DNA from: G963556115 sp963666605 | GTDB taxonomy: Bacteria; Planctomycetota; SZUA-567 | Direction of reading: 5' to 3' | Assembly: GCA_965140405.1 (NCBI GenBank) | Contig: OZ223208.1 | Coordinates: 2,604,001 to 2,668,000 of the forward strand | Length of the DNA: 64,000 nt | In this document: piece by piece, positions 37,398 to 47,143 of the stretch | Numbering within the stretch: the stretch's first letter is position 1 | Layout of the letters: every line of letters starts with the position of its first letter | Notes under the pieces: generated by a model | Database searches by the model: none | Told to the model about the DNA's origin: nothing | What the model saw: the letters and a program-made list of their open reading frames with translations, nothing else | Made by a program: the position numbers and the translations under genes

Positions 37398-38405
37398 TTA
37401 TAGGCTCATTGCCTTAGCAATTAGGTCTACAACGCGGTTAGAGTAACCCCATTCGTTGTCGTACCAGCTAATAATCTTGAGCATGTTCTTACCCATAACA
37501 GTTGTGCATTGAGCATCAAATACAGAACTGTGGCTATCGTGAATGATATCTGAAGAAACGATTGGGTCTTCAGTGTAAGCAAGAATACCCTTCATTGGAC
37601 CTTCAGCAGCAGCCTTAATAGCAGCGTTTACAGCTTCAACAGTAACTTCTTTTTCAGTTGTAACAACAAGGTCAACACAAGAACCAGTGATAGTAGGAAC
37701 GCGCATAGCCATACCGTCAAGTTTACCCTTAAGAGCTGGGATAACTTCACCAACAGCAGCAGCAGCACCAGTAGTCGTTGGGATGATGTTCGCAGCAGCA
37801 GCACGAGCACGACGCATATCGCTGTGAATCTGGTCCGCAACATTCTGGTCGTTAGTGTATGCGTGAACTGTAGTCATAAGACCTTCAATGATACCGAACT
37901 CATCGTTAAGAACCTTAGCAACTGGAGATAGACAGTTTGTAGTACAAGAAGCGTTAGAGATAACAGCATCAGAAGCCTTAAGAGTATCTTCGTTAACACC
38001 CATAACAACTGTAGCGTCAATAGCTCCTTTAGCAGGAACAGTAAGAAGAACCTTCTTACATCCAGCTTTACCAAGGTGAGTCTTGATAGTTTCCATATCA
38101 CGGAAGAAGCCAGTAGACTCAACGATAACGTCAAGTTCAACATTTCCCCACTCGATATCAGCAGGACCACACTTGCCGCCAATAATTTCAACCTTTTTAC
38201 CGTTAACGATCATTGCAGAACCGTCTACTTCAACAGTACCGTTGAAACGACCTTGAGCACTATCATACTTTAGAAGGTGAGCAAGAGCTTTTGCATCAGC
38301 TAGGTCGTGAATTGCAACAACTTCGAAATCAGCGCGTTCAGCCATAACACGGAATACTAGACGACCGATACGACCGAAACCGTTAATACCAACTTTGATT
38401 GCCAT
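37398..38405 (-). CDS. gapA: Glyceraldehyde-3-phosphate dehydrogenase
   Basis: 335 aa glycolytic enzyme, G3P + NAD + Pi to 1,3-bisphosphoglycerate. N-terminal GINGFGRIGRLVFRV binds NAD; Asp in AIHDLADAK at the end of strand 2 suggests NAD rather than NADP preference. Catalytic Cys is in ISNASCTTNCLSPV, followed by HAYTNDQN. SD AAGGAG is placed well. It has its own consensus promoter (38532-38559) and terminator, so it is monocistronic. Confidence 0.98.
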   Translation of the reverse strand: MAIKVGINGFGRIGRLVFRVMAERADFEVVAIHDLADAKALAHLLKYDSAQGRFNGTVEVDGSAMIVNGKKVEIIGGKCGPADIEWGNVELDVIVESTGFFRDMETIKTHLGKAGCKKVLLTVPAKGAIDATVVMGVNEDTLKASDAVISNASCTTNCLSPVAKVLNDEFGIIEGLMTTVHAYTNDQNVADQIHSDMRRARAAAANIIPTTTGAAAAVGEVIPALKGKLDGMAMRVPTITGSCVDLVVTTEKEVTVEAVNAAIKAAAEGPMKGILAYTEDPIVSSDIIHDSHSSVFDAQCTTVMGKNMLKIISWYDNEWGYSNRVVDLIAKAMSL

Positions 38406-38531
38406 GAATAAATCTCCTTAAAACATCATTAATAAGAATCAAAAAAACTACAAAAAATGTAACTTTACTAATTAACTTTAATATGTATCTGAAAGAGCAT
38501 TTAGTTAGATAGAATACTCTCAGCGGTAAAA

Positions 38532-38559
38532 ATTATATTGGAATAATTCTAATTGTCAA
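38532..38559 (-). promoter_or_regulatory. Near-consensus sigma-70 promoter for gapA
   Basis: On the minus strand TTGACA (38554-38559) and TATAAT (38532-38537) spaced 16 bases; predicted start ~38525, giving a ~120-nt leader. Both hexamers match consensus. Confidence 0.85.
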
Positions 38560-38719
38560 GAATTTATGCGCTATTTAGTGCATTTTTAAATAATTATTTA
38601 TCGGTATAAATCATACATATGGAGCATATCTCATATAGGATGTAATCTTCAGAAGCATTTCTAACAACAACCAACTCCTAGTATAATCCTTTTACAATAC
38701 CAGACATCAAAAACAATTT

Positions 38720-38769
38720 AATAATTAAAGTGCTTTCACCACACATAAGACATGTAATGAAAGCACTTT
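38720..38769 (-). terminator. Terminator after ftsQ
   Basis: Perfect 12-base arms AAAGTGCTTTCA/TGAAAGCACTTT (38727-38738, 38758-38769) around a 19-base loop; minus strand continues AATTATTAAATTG. It marks the end of the dcw genes, so ftsA/ftsZ are not downstream. Confidence 0.75.
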
Positions 38770-38832
38770 AGGAATATACAATCAAATCATACAAAAGTTA
38801 GACAGGCCTTTTAACAATTAAACAAATCATCT

Positions 38833-39732
38833 CTATAAGTTATACCCAGCGACATTGGTTCGTACATCAAAACAAACCTCACGACCCATCGCACCTTTTT
38901 GCTTCCAATCACTTAAAAGCCCATCGAGCAGCTTGATTTTTTCAGAATATCCAAGTTCACCAGGGAAGTTTTCAGAACAAGTGCCCCACATAATTGATAT
39001 TTTACTATCAGTATCGATAGTCAATCTCGGTCTTGAACGACCGGGGCGCTGTAGCTTATCTATAAATCCAGGAGACTTTATTTCTATCTTAGAGATGCTC
39101 ATTTCTTGGCCAAATCTTGAATTATTGATCTCTCTTAGAGCTCTTAGAGCTCCTCCAACTCCGTCACTATGCCACACTTGTCCATTCTCAGGTCTCTGCT
39201 CAATATCACCACAGATCAAAGGAAGCTTATCATACTTTTTCTTGACCCCATCAGCAGGAAGCAAGACACCGTCTTCTGCAACAAGCCAATAATAGCCATC
39301 GTGCTTGAGTTGTGCAGCAACAAATCGCGGGATAAACTCAATATTAACTCTATTTGGATATACTCTTTGCAAAGAGCAGACCTCTTCTACCCATGGGCTC
39401 TCACTGTAGACTTTCTTGACTTCATCGAGTAGACCTGGTTTGAGAAGGCTGGTGCCACTAAATAAGTTACTAAGCCTATCAAACTCTCTTAAAGCCTCTG
39501 GTGAGTACTGTTCATCATTCGTTATAAATATTGAAGGTCTAATCTTGAAGACCTCACTTTCAATACCCCTCTGCCAAAGCTTTACTATCCCAACAGAAAA
39601 TAAAGCAAAGAGTATCAACATAGGAAGGATTGCACCAATAGCCTTAAAAATTTGGCCAATCTTGCCGCCTACTTTTATCTCGTTAGACGTACTCTTCCTA
39701 CTTGAATTTATATTAATAATTTTATTTGTCAT
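38833..39732 (-). CDS. ftsQ: Cell division protein FtsQ/DivIB
   Basis: 299 aa. Basic cytoplasmic N-terminus, one membrane helix (about 33-53), then a periplasmic POTRA-like and beta domain (SESPWVEEVCSLQRVYPNRV, then YYWLVAEDGVLLPAD). It links early and late divisome proteins. Sequence is divergent, but the hydrophobic anchor, the YPNRV-E-P-A-W-like segment and its place after ddl make the assignment firm. No ftsA or ftsZ follows. Confidence 0.88.
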   Translation of the reverse strand: MTNKIININSSRKSTSNEIKVGGKIGQIFKAIGAILPMLILFALFSVGIVKLWQRGIESEVFKIRPSIFITNDEQYSPEALREFDRLSNLFSGTSLLKPGLLDEVKKVYSESPWVEEVCSLQRVYPNRVNIEFIPRFVAAQLKHDGYYWLVAEDGVLLPADGVKKKYDKLPLICGDIEQRPENGQVWHSDGVGGALRALREINNSRFGQEMSISKIEIKSPGFIDKLQRPGRSRPRLTIDTDSKISIMWGTCSENFPGELGYSEKIKLLDGLLSDWKQKGAMGREVCFDVRTNVAGYNL

Positions 39733-39804
39733 TATTCCAATTCACTACGAATCCTAAAGTAGGACAGCCTTTAAAATAGCAAGATAGCGCACAATAGGTT
39801 TATA

Positions 39805-40749
39805 TTACGCTCCTCGTGAATATGCCATACTGAGGATTCTAATACAGAGTTCATCAAAAGCAAGACCACTCACCTCGGCAGCTTTTGGTAGCAAACTGTG
39901 AGAGGTAAATCCAGGGATTGAATTGACTTCTAAAGATATCAAATTGCCATTTTCTCCAAGTATATAGTCTACTCTAGCAATATCTCTTAATTTAAAGTTT
40001 CTATATATTTCACTCGACAAATCTGCGCATACAGCCTGAATATCCGAGCTTATCCTCTCTGGAGGGCAACAGTATTTTGTAGTTTCTGCCTTATATTTTG
40101 CATGATAGTCATAGAACTCTTCTACCGGTATTAGTTCAACAAATGGCAATGGTTTACCATCAAGTATCCCCACTGTAAACTCTATCCCTGCAACATATTC
40201 TTCAATCATTGCTGAGTCACCACTCTTTGTAATTGACTCAACAGCATCTAGTATCTCAACAAAATTCTTCGCTATTACTACCCCTACAGAACTTCCTCCA
40301 GTATTTGGTTTTACAACCACAGGCGAGTTCAAGTTACTATTTCGCAACTTCTCATCAAGTTTATCTGTATCTTCTACACATATCCAAGGGCATACAGGCA
40401 CAGAGAGTCTCTGCATCATAACCTTGCTCATATTCTTATCCATACAGAGCTTACTTACTTGTGAACCACTACCAGTAAAGGGAATCCTTTTTCTCTCAAG
40501 TAATCTCTGCACCGTGCCGTCTTCACCAAAGAGTCCATGCAGAGCGATAAAGACAATATCACAGTTAAGAGCCATAATCTGCTCTTCACTGCCGTCAGCG
40601 ATCACCTTACGAGCCTTTATCTCATTTTTACAAAGAGCTTCAGTTATTGCCTCTCCACTATCTAGTGACACTTCAACCTCTGTTCCTATTCCACCACAGA
40701 GGACGACAACATCAAGTTCCTTCAATTTATTAATATTATGTGTTTGCAA
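39805..40749 (-). CDS. ddl: D-alanine--D-alanine ligase
   Basis: 314 aa ATP-grasp enzyme joining two D-Ala for the peptidoglycan stem. Motifs: VVLCGGIGTEVEVSLDSG, GLFGEDGTVQRLLE, VVKPNTGGSSVGV, and LEVNSIPGFTSHSLLPKAA. It starts with TTG, overlapping the murC end by 14 bases. murB, often located between murC and ddl, is missing. Confidence 0.96.
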   Translation of the reverse strand: MQTHNINKLKELDVVVLCGGIGTEVEVSLDSGEAITEALCKNEIKARKVIADGSEEQIMALNCDIVFIALHGLFGEDGTVQRLLERKRIPFTGSGSQVSKLCMDKNMSKVMMQRLSVPVCPWICVEDTDKLDEKLRNSNLNSPVVVKPNTGGSSVGVVIAKNFVEILDAVESITKSGDSAMIEEYVAGIEFTVGILDGKPLPFVELIPVEEFYDYHAKYKAETTKYCCPPERISSDIQAVCADLSSEIYRNFKLRDIARVDYILGENGNLISLEVNSIPGFTSHSLLPKAAEVSGLAFDELCIRILSMAYSRGA

Positions 40750-42088
40750 TTTTTCTCACCTCAGTATCTATATCACCAGCCCCAATACAAATTATTGTTG
40801 AGTACTGCCCGACATATTCTTTTATTACACTACATATATCTTCGACTTCTACCTCTTGGTTACTTACATTTCCACCAAGATTCCTAATTTCCTGCCTGAT
40901 TATCTCAGAACTTATACCTGGTATAAGTTCTTCCCTCGCAGGATATATCTCTACAACAACTACACCATCTGCTACAGACAACTCCTTAGCAAACTCCAAC
41001 GCATAATCCCTAGTTCTACTGAATAGATGGGGTTGAAATACAGCCAAAACCTTTCCATTACGATCCAACTCTTTTGCACCTTGCAGAGCAGCCCTTACTT
41101 CAGTTGGATGGTGAGCATAATCACTATAAATTTTTGTCTTATTTACAGAGTGAATAAGCTCCATTCTCCTACCAACAGTCTTAATAGATTCCAGAGACTT
41201 CATGCCATCTTCAATACTTACGCCTAATTCTTCAGCAGATAGTAAGGCCGCTAAGGCATTTAATACATTATGTTCACCGCATAAAGGCAGAGAAAGTTGC
41301 CCTATCTTACGACCATCATAGCTAATTTGAGCATACTGTGAACCATTTTCTGCATAAATACTGCTTGCATATAGACCAACCCCTGAGGTGTTTAGCCCAA
41401 AAGCCTTCTTTCTACCGCTATGTGAATTGTAAATTTTAGCGCAATGTTCATTATCAATCCCTAAAATAAGCAAACCACTATTATTCTTTTCGGCAAATTT
41501 TTCAAATGCCTCCACAACTTTTTCAGAAGTCCTGTAATACGCTAAATGTTCTGACTCAATATTTAAAATAACAGCGATGCCTAATTCTGGCTCTAAAAAA
41601 CTTCCATCGCTCTCATCAAGCTCACTAACAAATATATTTCCACCACACCGGTAGTTACCACGCATTGTTGCAGTGACCCCACCGAGGAGAACTGTAGGAT
41701 CTAATCCCATCTCAATTAAAATATGAGCAACCATCCAAGTAGTACTAGTCTTGCCATGAGTTCCACAAATACCAACTCCTCTAAACTCACTCATGAGTTT
41801 AGCGAGAAAAGTACCTCTTTTTATTGCTTTATCGCCAGCAAATATCACTTCAGGATGGTCGAGCGGTACTGCACTTGTATATACAAGCATTCCACAATTT
41901 TCACCATGCTCTATTGAATGACCGAGTACGATATCAGCTCCTAAAACACGAAGCCTGTCAACTTGTTCATTTTCACTTCTATCACATCCAGTTACTATCG
42001 CTCCCTGCTCAAGTGCTATCCCAGCAAGTGCACTCATCCCAATACCACCAACACCCATAAAATGAATATTCTTCCCACCTAAATTCAT
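40736..42088 (-). CDS. murC: UDP-N-acetylmuramate--L-alanine ligase
   Basis: 450 aa. Adds L-Ala to UDP-MurNAc. HFMGVGGIGMSALAGIA start, ATP loop GTHGKTSTTWMVAHI, and HHPTEVRAALQGAK are diagnostic. Start set to ATG 42088, with AGAAGGG ahead, rather than an upstream GTG at 42103; it then begins one base after the murG stop. ddl overlaps its 3' end. Confidence 0.97.
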   Translation of the reverse strand: MNLGGKNIHFMGVGGIGMSALAGIALEQGAIVTGCDRSENEQVDRLRVLGADIVLGHSIEHGENCGMLVYTSAVPLDHPEVIFAGDKAIKRGTFLAKLMSEFRGVGICGTHGKTSTTWMVAHILIEMGLDPTVLLGGVTATMRGNYRCGGNIFVSELDESDGSFLEPELGIAVILNIESEHLAYYRTSEKVVEAFEKFAEKNNSGLLILGIDNEHCAKIYNSHSGRKKAFGLNTSGVGLYASSIYAENGSQYAQISYDGRKIGQLSLPLCGEHNVLNALAALLSAEELGVSIEDGMKSLESIKTVGRRMELIHSVNKTKIYSDYAHHPTEVRAALQGAKELDRNGKVLAVFQPHLFSRTRDYALEFAKELSVADGVVVVEIYPAREELIPGISSEIIRQEIRNLGGNVSNQEVEVEDICSVIKEYVGQYSTIICIGAGDIDTEVRKIANT

Positions 42089-42089
42089 A

Positions 42090-43169
42090 TTATCCCTTCT
42101 CACTAGCTAGTTGCATAATACTTTCAGCTATTTCACCAGCCGATTCTGGTCTAGCAAGTAGCCGAACTGATTCTGCCATACTATCTCGAAGTTCTTTGTT
42201 ATTCCAAATACGAACAACTTGCCTAGTAAGAATTTCAGACGTAAGTAATGGTTGCTCTAGGACAAACGCACCATTTTTCTGTGCAACCCACTCTGCATTT
42301 ATCATCTGATGGTTATCCATTGCTGTTGGCAACGGTACTAGTATTGACGGGAGTCCTGCTGCTGCTAGTTCTGCAATACTTCCTGCTCCTGAACGTGAAA
42401 TAGCCAACTTTGATTCTCTATAACAGTCTGAAAGCTTTCCAAAGAACCCATGAACGACAGCATCAACACCCAAGCTTTTATAAGCCTTCTTTATTCCTTC
42501 TTCATTGCCAGCACCAGCAACATGGATTATTTTACACCCTGTCTGTTCCTGAATATCTTTGATAGCTTCAAGAACTATTTCATTCAACCTCTGAGCACCC
42601 TGTGATCCGCCAATAATAAGTAGTGCGTCCCCATCTACTGGTTTCTCTTGGGCAAGTTTACACATCTGCTCCCTCATAGGTGAACCAAGATCATAAAATT
42701 TAGCCTTGGTATTTATAAATTGCTCTCTTGCACAACGAAACTGGAGGTATATCCCTTTTGCCCAACGAGATAATAATCTATTCACTCTTCCCGGTACTGA
42801 GTTCTGCTCAAGGATAACAACAGGTACCCCAAGTATTCTAGCGGCTATTCCTGGAGTTGCCGCAGCAAACCCACCCAGTGCTACAAGTACATCTGGTTTA
42901 TACGCTTTAAACAACTTTATACTCTGCCAAATAGATAGAATAAATCTCGGCATATTTGACATGTGAGATAGCGATAGAGGAGAGCCTCTACCAGCTGAAA
43001 GAATATCAATAAAGTACCCTGCTCTTGGAACGATCTCCATATCTAGACCATGAGAAGTACCAATAAACGACACCTCAGTATCAGGGTCAAGATCTTTCAA
43101 AGCCTGTGCTAAAGAGAGCCCAGGAAAGAGATGTCCCCCTGTTCCACCACCAGCCATTATTACCCTCAT
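42090..43169 (-). CDS. murG: UDP-GlcNAc transferase MurG (lipid II synthesis)
   Basis: 359 aa, transfers GlcNAc to lipid I on the inner membrane. MRVIMAGGGTGGHLFPGLS start, VVILEQNSVPGRVNR, ISRSGAGSIAELAAAGLPSI. Overlaps the ftsW stop by ATGA, so coupled. Confidence 0.97.
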   Translation of the reverse strand: MRVIMAGGGTGGHLFPGLSLAQALKDLDPDTEVSFIGTSHGLDMEIVPRAGYFIDILSAGRGSPLSLSHMSNMPRFILSIWQSIKLFKAYKPDVLVALGGFAAATPGIAARILGVPVVILEQNSVPGRVNRLLSRWAKGIYLQFRCAREQFINTKAKFYDLGSPMREQMCKLAQEKPVDGDALLIIGGSQGAQRLNEIVLEAIKDIQEQTGCKIIHVAGAGNEEGIKKAYKSLGVDAVVHGFFGKLSDCYRESKLAISRSGAGSIAELAAAGLPSILVPLPTAMDNHQMINAEWVAQKNGAFVLEQPLLTSEILTRQVVRIWNNKELRDSMAESVRLLARPESAGEIAESIMQLASEKG

Positions 43170-44353
43170 GCGACATCTTTCTCTTCATTTGATATTTGGC
43201 CAAGTTCTATTACAGGTTCTGCCACTACTTTAACCGCGATATCAGGTTCAATTCTAGTAATACTTACAAGTGTACCTATCATAGCAAGAGCGACACAGAG
43301 TCCGCTACCACCAAAACTAATAAATGGCAGTGAGATTCCTTTTGGAGGAATTGATGCAGTTACAACAGCTATATTAAAAGCTGCCTGCAAACCAATTATC
43401 GCAACTATCCCATAGGCAACAAGTGAGGTGAATTTATCTGGCGCATGTTTTACAAGTCTCATGCCTTCATACACTAGTATTGAAAATAGTAGCACAATAC
43501 CAATTGTACCAACAAGTCCAAGTTCCTGTCCTGCAATTGCGAGGATAAAGTCTGTATGAGCTTCAGGTAGGTAATAGAGCTTTGATACACCTTCACCAAG
43601 TCCCATCCCTGTAACGCCACCACTCCCAAGTGCAACCTTACTCATCCATATCTGATACCCTTTACCATCCTTATCACCACTAAGCCATGCATTTATACGT
43701 GAAGCTATATAATCCATCTTAGTAATGGCTAAATATATGCCTGGAGGAAGTGTCCCGGCTAGAGCTAAAAGAGTGTGAAATAACCTTGCTCCGCCAACAA
43801 CAATCATCGATCCCATTACCGCACCTATCAGCGCAGAAGTTCCAAAATCTGGCTCAAGCATGATAAGGCCAACAACCATCCCCGTAAGCATTACAGCAGG
43901 CACAAATCCTTTCCAGAATGGCAGGTGTTTACCCTTAAATTTCGCCAGTGTAGCAGACATTACAAATACCATAAGAATCTTAGCAATCTCTGAAGGTTGC
44001 ATATTGAATCCAGCAAACCTAAGCCACCTCGACGCTCCATTTACCCTTGTTCCAATACCTGGAGTAAGTACAACAACAAGCAGTACTATTATCAGCAAGA
44101 ATATAGGTTTTATAAATTTCCTAATGGTCTGAAGGTTTACAAAACTCATGATACCCATTGTTACTAGTCCAATCGCGAGCCATATAAGTTGTTTTTTAAG
44201 GTATGTAAGATCAAATCCTGCGTTACCAGCCTTTACACAACTGGCTGAATAGACAAGGACGACACCAATACCAACAAGTGTCAACGACACAGCGATAATC
44301 CTATCACGAATCGATTTTAAGGTTTTCTTTTTCTCTAATATACATTCATTCAT
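43166..44353 (-). CDS. ftsW: SEDS peptidoglycan polymerase FtsW
   Basis: 395 aa, about ten membrane helices. SEDS motifs LRFAGFNMQPSEIAKI, LEPDFGTSALIGAV and PFISFGGSGL; polymerises septal glycan with its PBP partner. Sits between mraY and murG; murD, normally just upstream of it, is missing. Confidence 0.95.
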   Translation of the reverse strand: MNECILEKKKTLKSIRDRIIAVSLTLVGIGVVLVYSASCVKAGNAGFDLTYLKKQLIWLAIGLVTMGIMSFVNLQTIRKFIKPIFLLIIVLLVVVLTPGIGTRVNGASRWLRFAGFNMQPSEIAKILMVFVMSATLAKFKGKHLPFWKGFVPAVMLTGMVVGLIMLEPDFGTSALIGAVMGSMIVVGGARLFHTLLALAGTLPPGIYLAITKMDYIASRINAWLSGDKDGKGYQIWMSKVALGSGGVTGMGLGEGVSKLYYLPEAHTDFILAIAGQELGLVGTIGIVLLFSILVYEGMRLVKHAPDKFTSLVAYGIVAIIGLQAAFNIAVVTASIPPKGISLPFISFGGSGLCVALAMIGTLVSITRIEPDIAVKVVAEPVIELGQISNEEKDVA

Positions 44354-44394
44354 TTTATTATACCCAGTATATACTTTATAATATTACCAATACT

Positions 44395-45486
44395 CTAGTG
44401 CATCTTTAGTGTGCCAAAACCTATAATAGCTAGTAATGCTCCAATCATCCACATACGCACAACTATATGGTTCTCATCCCAGCCACAAAGTTCTAAGTGA
44501 TGATGGTACGGTGCACACTTTAGAATACGTTTACCTGTAATTTTATATGAAGCGACCTGAAGGATTACAGATCCCGCTTCAATAACAAATATACCTCCAA
44601 CAATAGGAAGGATTACTCCATGCTTACTAATCAAAGCTGTATACCCAATAATACCACCTAACGCCAAACTCCCGGTATCACCCATAAATAACTGCGCAGG
44701 CTTTGCGTTGAACCATAAGAATCCCCCGACTCCACCAATAACTGCAGCCATAAGGATACAGAGTTCCCCACTTCCAGCAATATATGGAATTCTAAAGTGG
44801 GCAGCCATAACCCAATTGCCGACGATGTATGCAAATGCGGCATATGCGGCAAGGACGAAGACAGAACAACCACTAGCCAAACCGTCAAGCCCATCTGTAA
44901 GATTTACAGCATTTGAACAACCAATCAGCACAAATATAAAGAACGGATAATAAAAAATCCCCAGATCAAACTGAGATTTATCCCACTTAGTAAATGGTAG
45001 TAGTATTTTTGTAGTATTCTCACCACCACATACACTCAGTCCATAGCAGACCGCTAGAGCTATCAATATCTGCCCAAGCATCTTCTCCCTCTTATTGAGT
45101 CCATTGGCTCCTAACTGTTTATACTTCATATAATCATCAAGTAAGCCCAAAGCACCATACCCAATAAATACCACTAACCCCATAACTACATACGGGTTAC
45201 TCAAATCTAGAACAAGTATACTAGATATAACGACACCTATTATCATTACGACACCACCCATTGTAGGAGTATCAGCTTTTTTTAAGTGCAAAGCAGCAAT
45301 TTCTTGGCTATCTTTTATCATATTCTCTGTAACATTCGATTTTTTCATATACCTTACAAATATTGGTATTAGTTTTAGGCATAGTATAAATGCTATCAGC
45401 ATAGCAATAGCAGCTCTAAAAGTAATACTATCAAATACACGTAGAGGTCCATAACTAATAGAGAGATCAGCCAAAAATCTGAGCAT
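44395..45486 (-). CDS. mraY: Phospho-MurNAc-pentapeptide transferase
   Basis: 363 aa, ten-helix enzyme making lipid I. TPTMGGVVMI, the catalytic DDYMK, NAVNLTDGLDGLASG, and PYHHHLELCGW are present. It is first gene after a strong terminator, so it starts a separate transcript from murE-murF. AAGGAATTA precedes the ATG. Confidence 0.98.
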   Translation of the reverse strand: MLRFLADLSISYGPLRVFDSITFRAAIAMLIAFILCLKLIPIFVRYMKKSNVTENMIKDSQEIAALHLKKADTPTMGGVVMIIGVVISSILVLDLSNPYVVMGLVVFIGYGALGLLDDYMKYKQLGANGLNKREKMLGQILIALAVCYGLSVCGGENTTKILLPFTKWDKSQFDLGIFYYPFFIFVLIGCSNAVNLTDGLDGLASGCSVFVLAAYAAFAYIVGNWVMAAHFRIPYIAGSGELCILMAAVIGGVGGFLWFNAKPAQLFMGDTGSLALGGIIGYTALISKHGVILPIVGGIFVIEAGSVILQVASYKITGKRILKCAPYHHHLELCGWDENHIVVRMWMIGALLAIIGFGTLKMH

Positions 45487-45593
45487 ATTAATTCCTTAAT
45501 AAGACAATAAAGTAACACAAGTTACGTTCTTATCGTCCAACCAATACCGAAAAGTTTAGGAAATATTTATCAGATAGAGTTTTCTGCAACATA

Positions 45594-45647
45594 ATTACAA
45601 AGAAGCCCAGAATAACAATAATGTGTTATTCTGGGCTTCTTTGTAAT
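45594..45647 (-). terminator. Strong hairpin between murF and mraY
   Basis: Perfect 24-bp stem (45594-45617 / 45624-45647) with a 6-base loop, core AAGAAGCCCAGAATAACA; no long T-run, but the stem ends in an AT tract. It lies 56 bases after the murF stop and splits the dcw cluster into two transcripts. Confidence 0.8.
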
Positions 45648-45702
45648 TTATAGTCTTTAAGAATACCAACGATCTTAATGAGAATATAATCGATACATAA
45701 TG

Positions 45703-47058
45703 CTACATAATTTTTAATGCAGAAACAACCCTACTAAGGCGCATACCATTAGAACCCTTTACAAGGACAGTATCACCATCCTCAATAAGTTCCTTTAAAT
45801 GCCCCATCAATGACATAGGGCCACGAAAATGTTTGATTATCTGATGCGCATTTTGAGCGTGAGCCCCCTCAGCAAGCGACATACACATCTTACCCACAGC
45901 AAGCACCACATCGATACGAGTACCAGCCAACCATCTTCCCATTTCAAAGTGTATCTTACTGCTATCACTACCAAGCTCTAACATATCGCCGACAATTAAA
46001 ACCCTCCTACCGGTATCAAGCTTTTCCAATGTACTCACACTTGCTCTAAGGCTTTCAGGGTTGGCATTATAACAGTCTGAAATAATTTTATACCTATTTG
46101 TTCTTATCACTTCCTGTCTATCTTCGAGTTGCTTATATGACTTCAACGCTTCAGCCGCTTCTTCAAGGCTTACTCCCAAGAACTCGACAACAACTAGAGC
46201 AGCCAGAGCATTACTAATATTATGCTTTCCAAGTAATGGTAACTCAAACTTGACTCCACGCACATAAAATTCACTTGAATTCCACGAGTAGACGACCTGC
46301 TCCGCAACATAGTCAGCAGGAGACTCCACAGCAAAGGTTTTGATCTGAGCATTACTCCTCACACCACTCTTAAGCATCTCAGAAAAACGGCTCTCACCAG
46401 GTATAACAGCCAGACCGTCGCTAGGTAATTGAGAAAAGACAGCCATCTTCTCATTGGCTACTCCTGCTATTGAACCCAACCCCTCAAGGTGAGCTGGTGC
46501 AATACTAGTGATTACAGCAACTGTAGGTTTTGCTATTTCAGCGAGTCGCGCAATCTCACCCTGAGAACTTGTTCCCATTTCGAGCACAGCATAATCAGTT
46601 TCAGGGGTGTTTGATAGAATTGTTATTGGCATACCTATGAGATTATTGAAATTCTTTACAGGTTCACATACCTTATATTTTTTACGTAAAATATGTGCAA
46701 TAAGGTGTCTCGTCGTTGTCTTCCCATTGCTACCTGTCACTCCGACCCACGGAATTAATGGTTCTTGCCAACGGTAAATCATAGCAAAGTCGCCTAAAGC
46801 TTTCAGAGTATCCTCAACGACGATTCCACTCTTACCATCCAAGGTCGCTCTATCTGAAACAATAGCAGCTACCGCTCCTTTAGCAAAAGCATCTGAAACA
46901 AATTTATTACCATCAAAGTTTTCGCCGGTTAAAGCGATAAATATATCTCCATCAGAAATAGTTCTGGTATCAGTGGAGACACCAGTAATTTCTACTACAC
47001 TGCCACCAACTATATCACCGCCGATCCACTCAGCGATAGACTTCAACTCAAGCTGCAT
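45703..47058 (-). CDS. murF: UDP-MurNAc-tripeptide--D-Ala-D-Ala ligase
   Basis: 451 aa. ATP loop VTGSNGKTTTRHLIAHI, DCYNANPESLRASV, and the C-terminal KGSNGMRLSRVV. Joins the Ddl product to the stem. I place the start at ATG 47058, with GGGGAG 7 bases before it, removing ~25 spurious residues of a longer frame. It follows murE by 85 bases. Confidence 0.96.
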   Translation of the reverse strand: MQLELKSIAEWIGGDIVGGSVVEITGVSTDTRTISDGDIFIALTGENFDGNKFVSDAFAKGAVAAIVSDRATLDGKSGIVVEDTLKALGDFAMIYRWQEPLIPWVGVTGSNGKTTTRHLIAHILRKKYKVCEPVKNFNNLIGMPITILSNTPETDYAVLEMGTSSQGEIARLAEIAKPTVAVITSIAPAHLEGLGSIAGVANEKMAVFSQLPSDGLAVIPGESRFSEMLKSGVRSNAQIKTFAVESPADYVAEQVVYSWNSSEFYVRGVKFELPLLGKHNISNALAALVVVEFLGVSLEEAAEALKSYKQLEDRQEVIRTNRYKIISDCYNANPESLRASVSTLEKLDTGRRVLIVGDMLELGSDSSKIHFEMGRWLAGTRIDVVLAVGKMCMSLAEGAHAQNAHQIIKHFRGPMSLMGHLKELIEDGDTVLVKGSNGMRLSRVVSALKIM

Positions 47059-47143
47059 TATATCTCCCCAAACACCAATTATCTCTTTTCGAATGTTATG
47101 TATTATTTTATACAGAACATAGATATAGGTCAATCACTAATAG

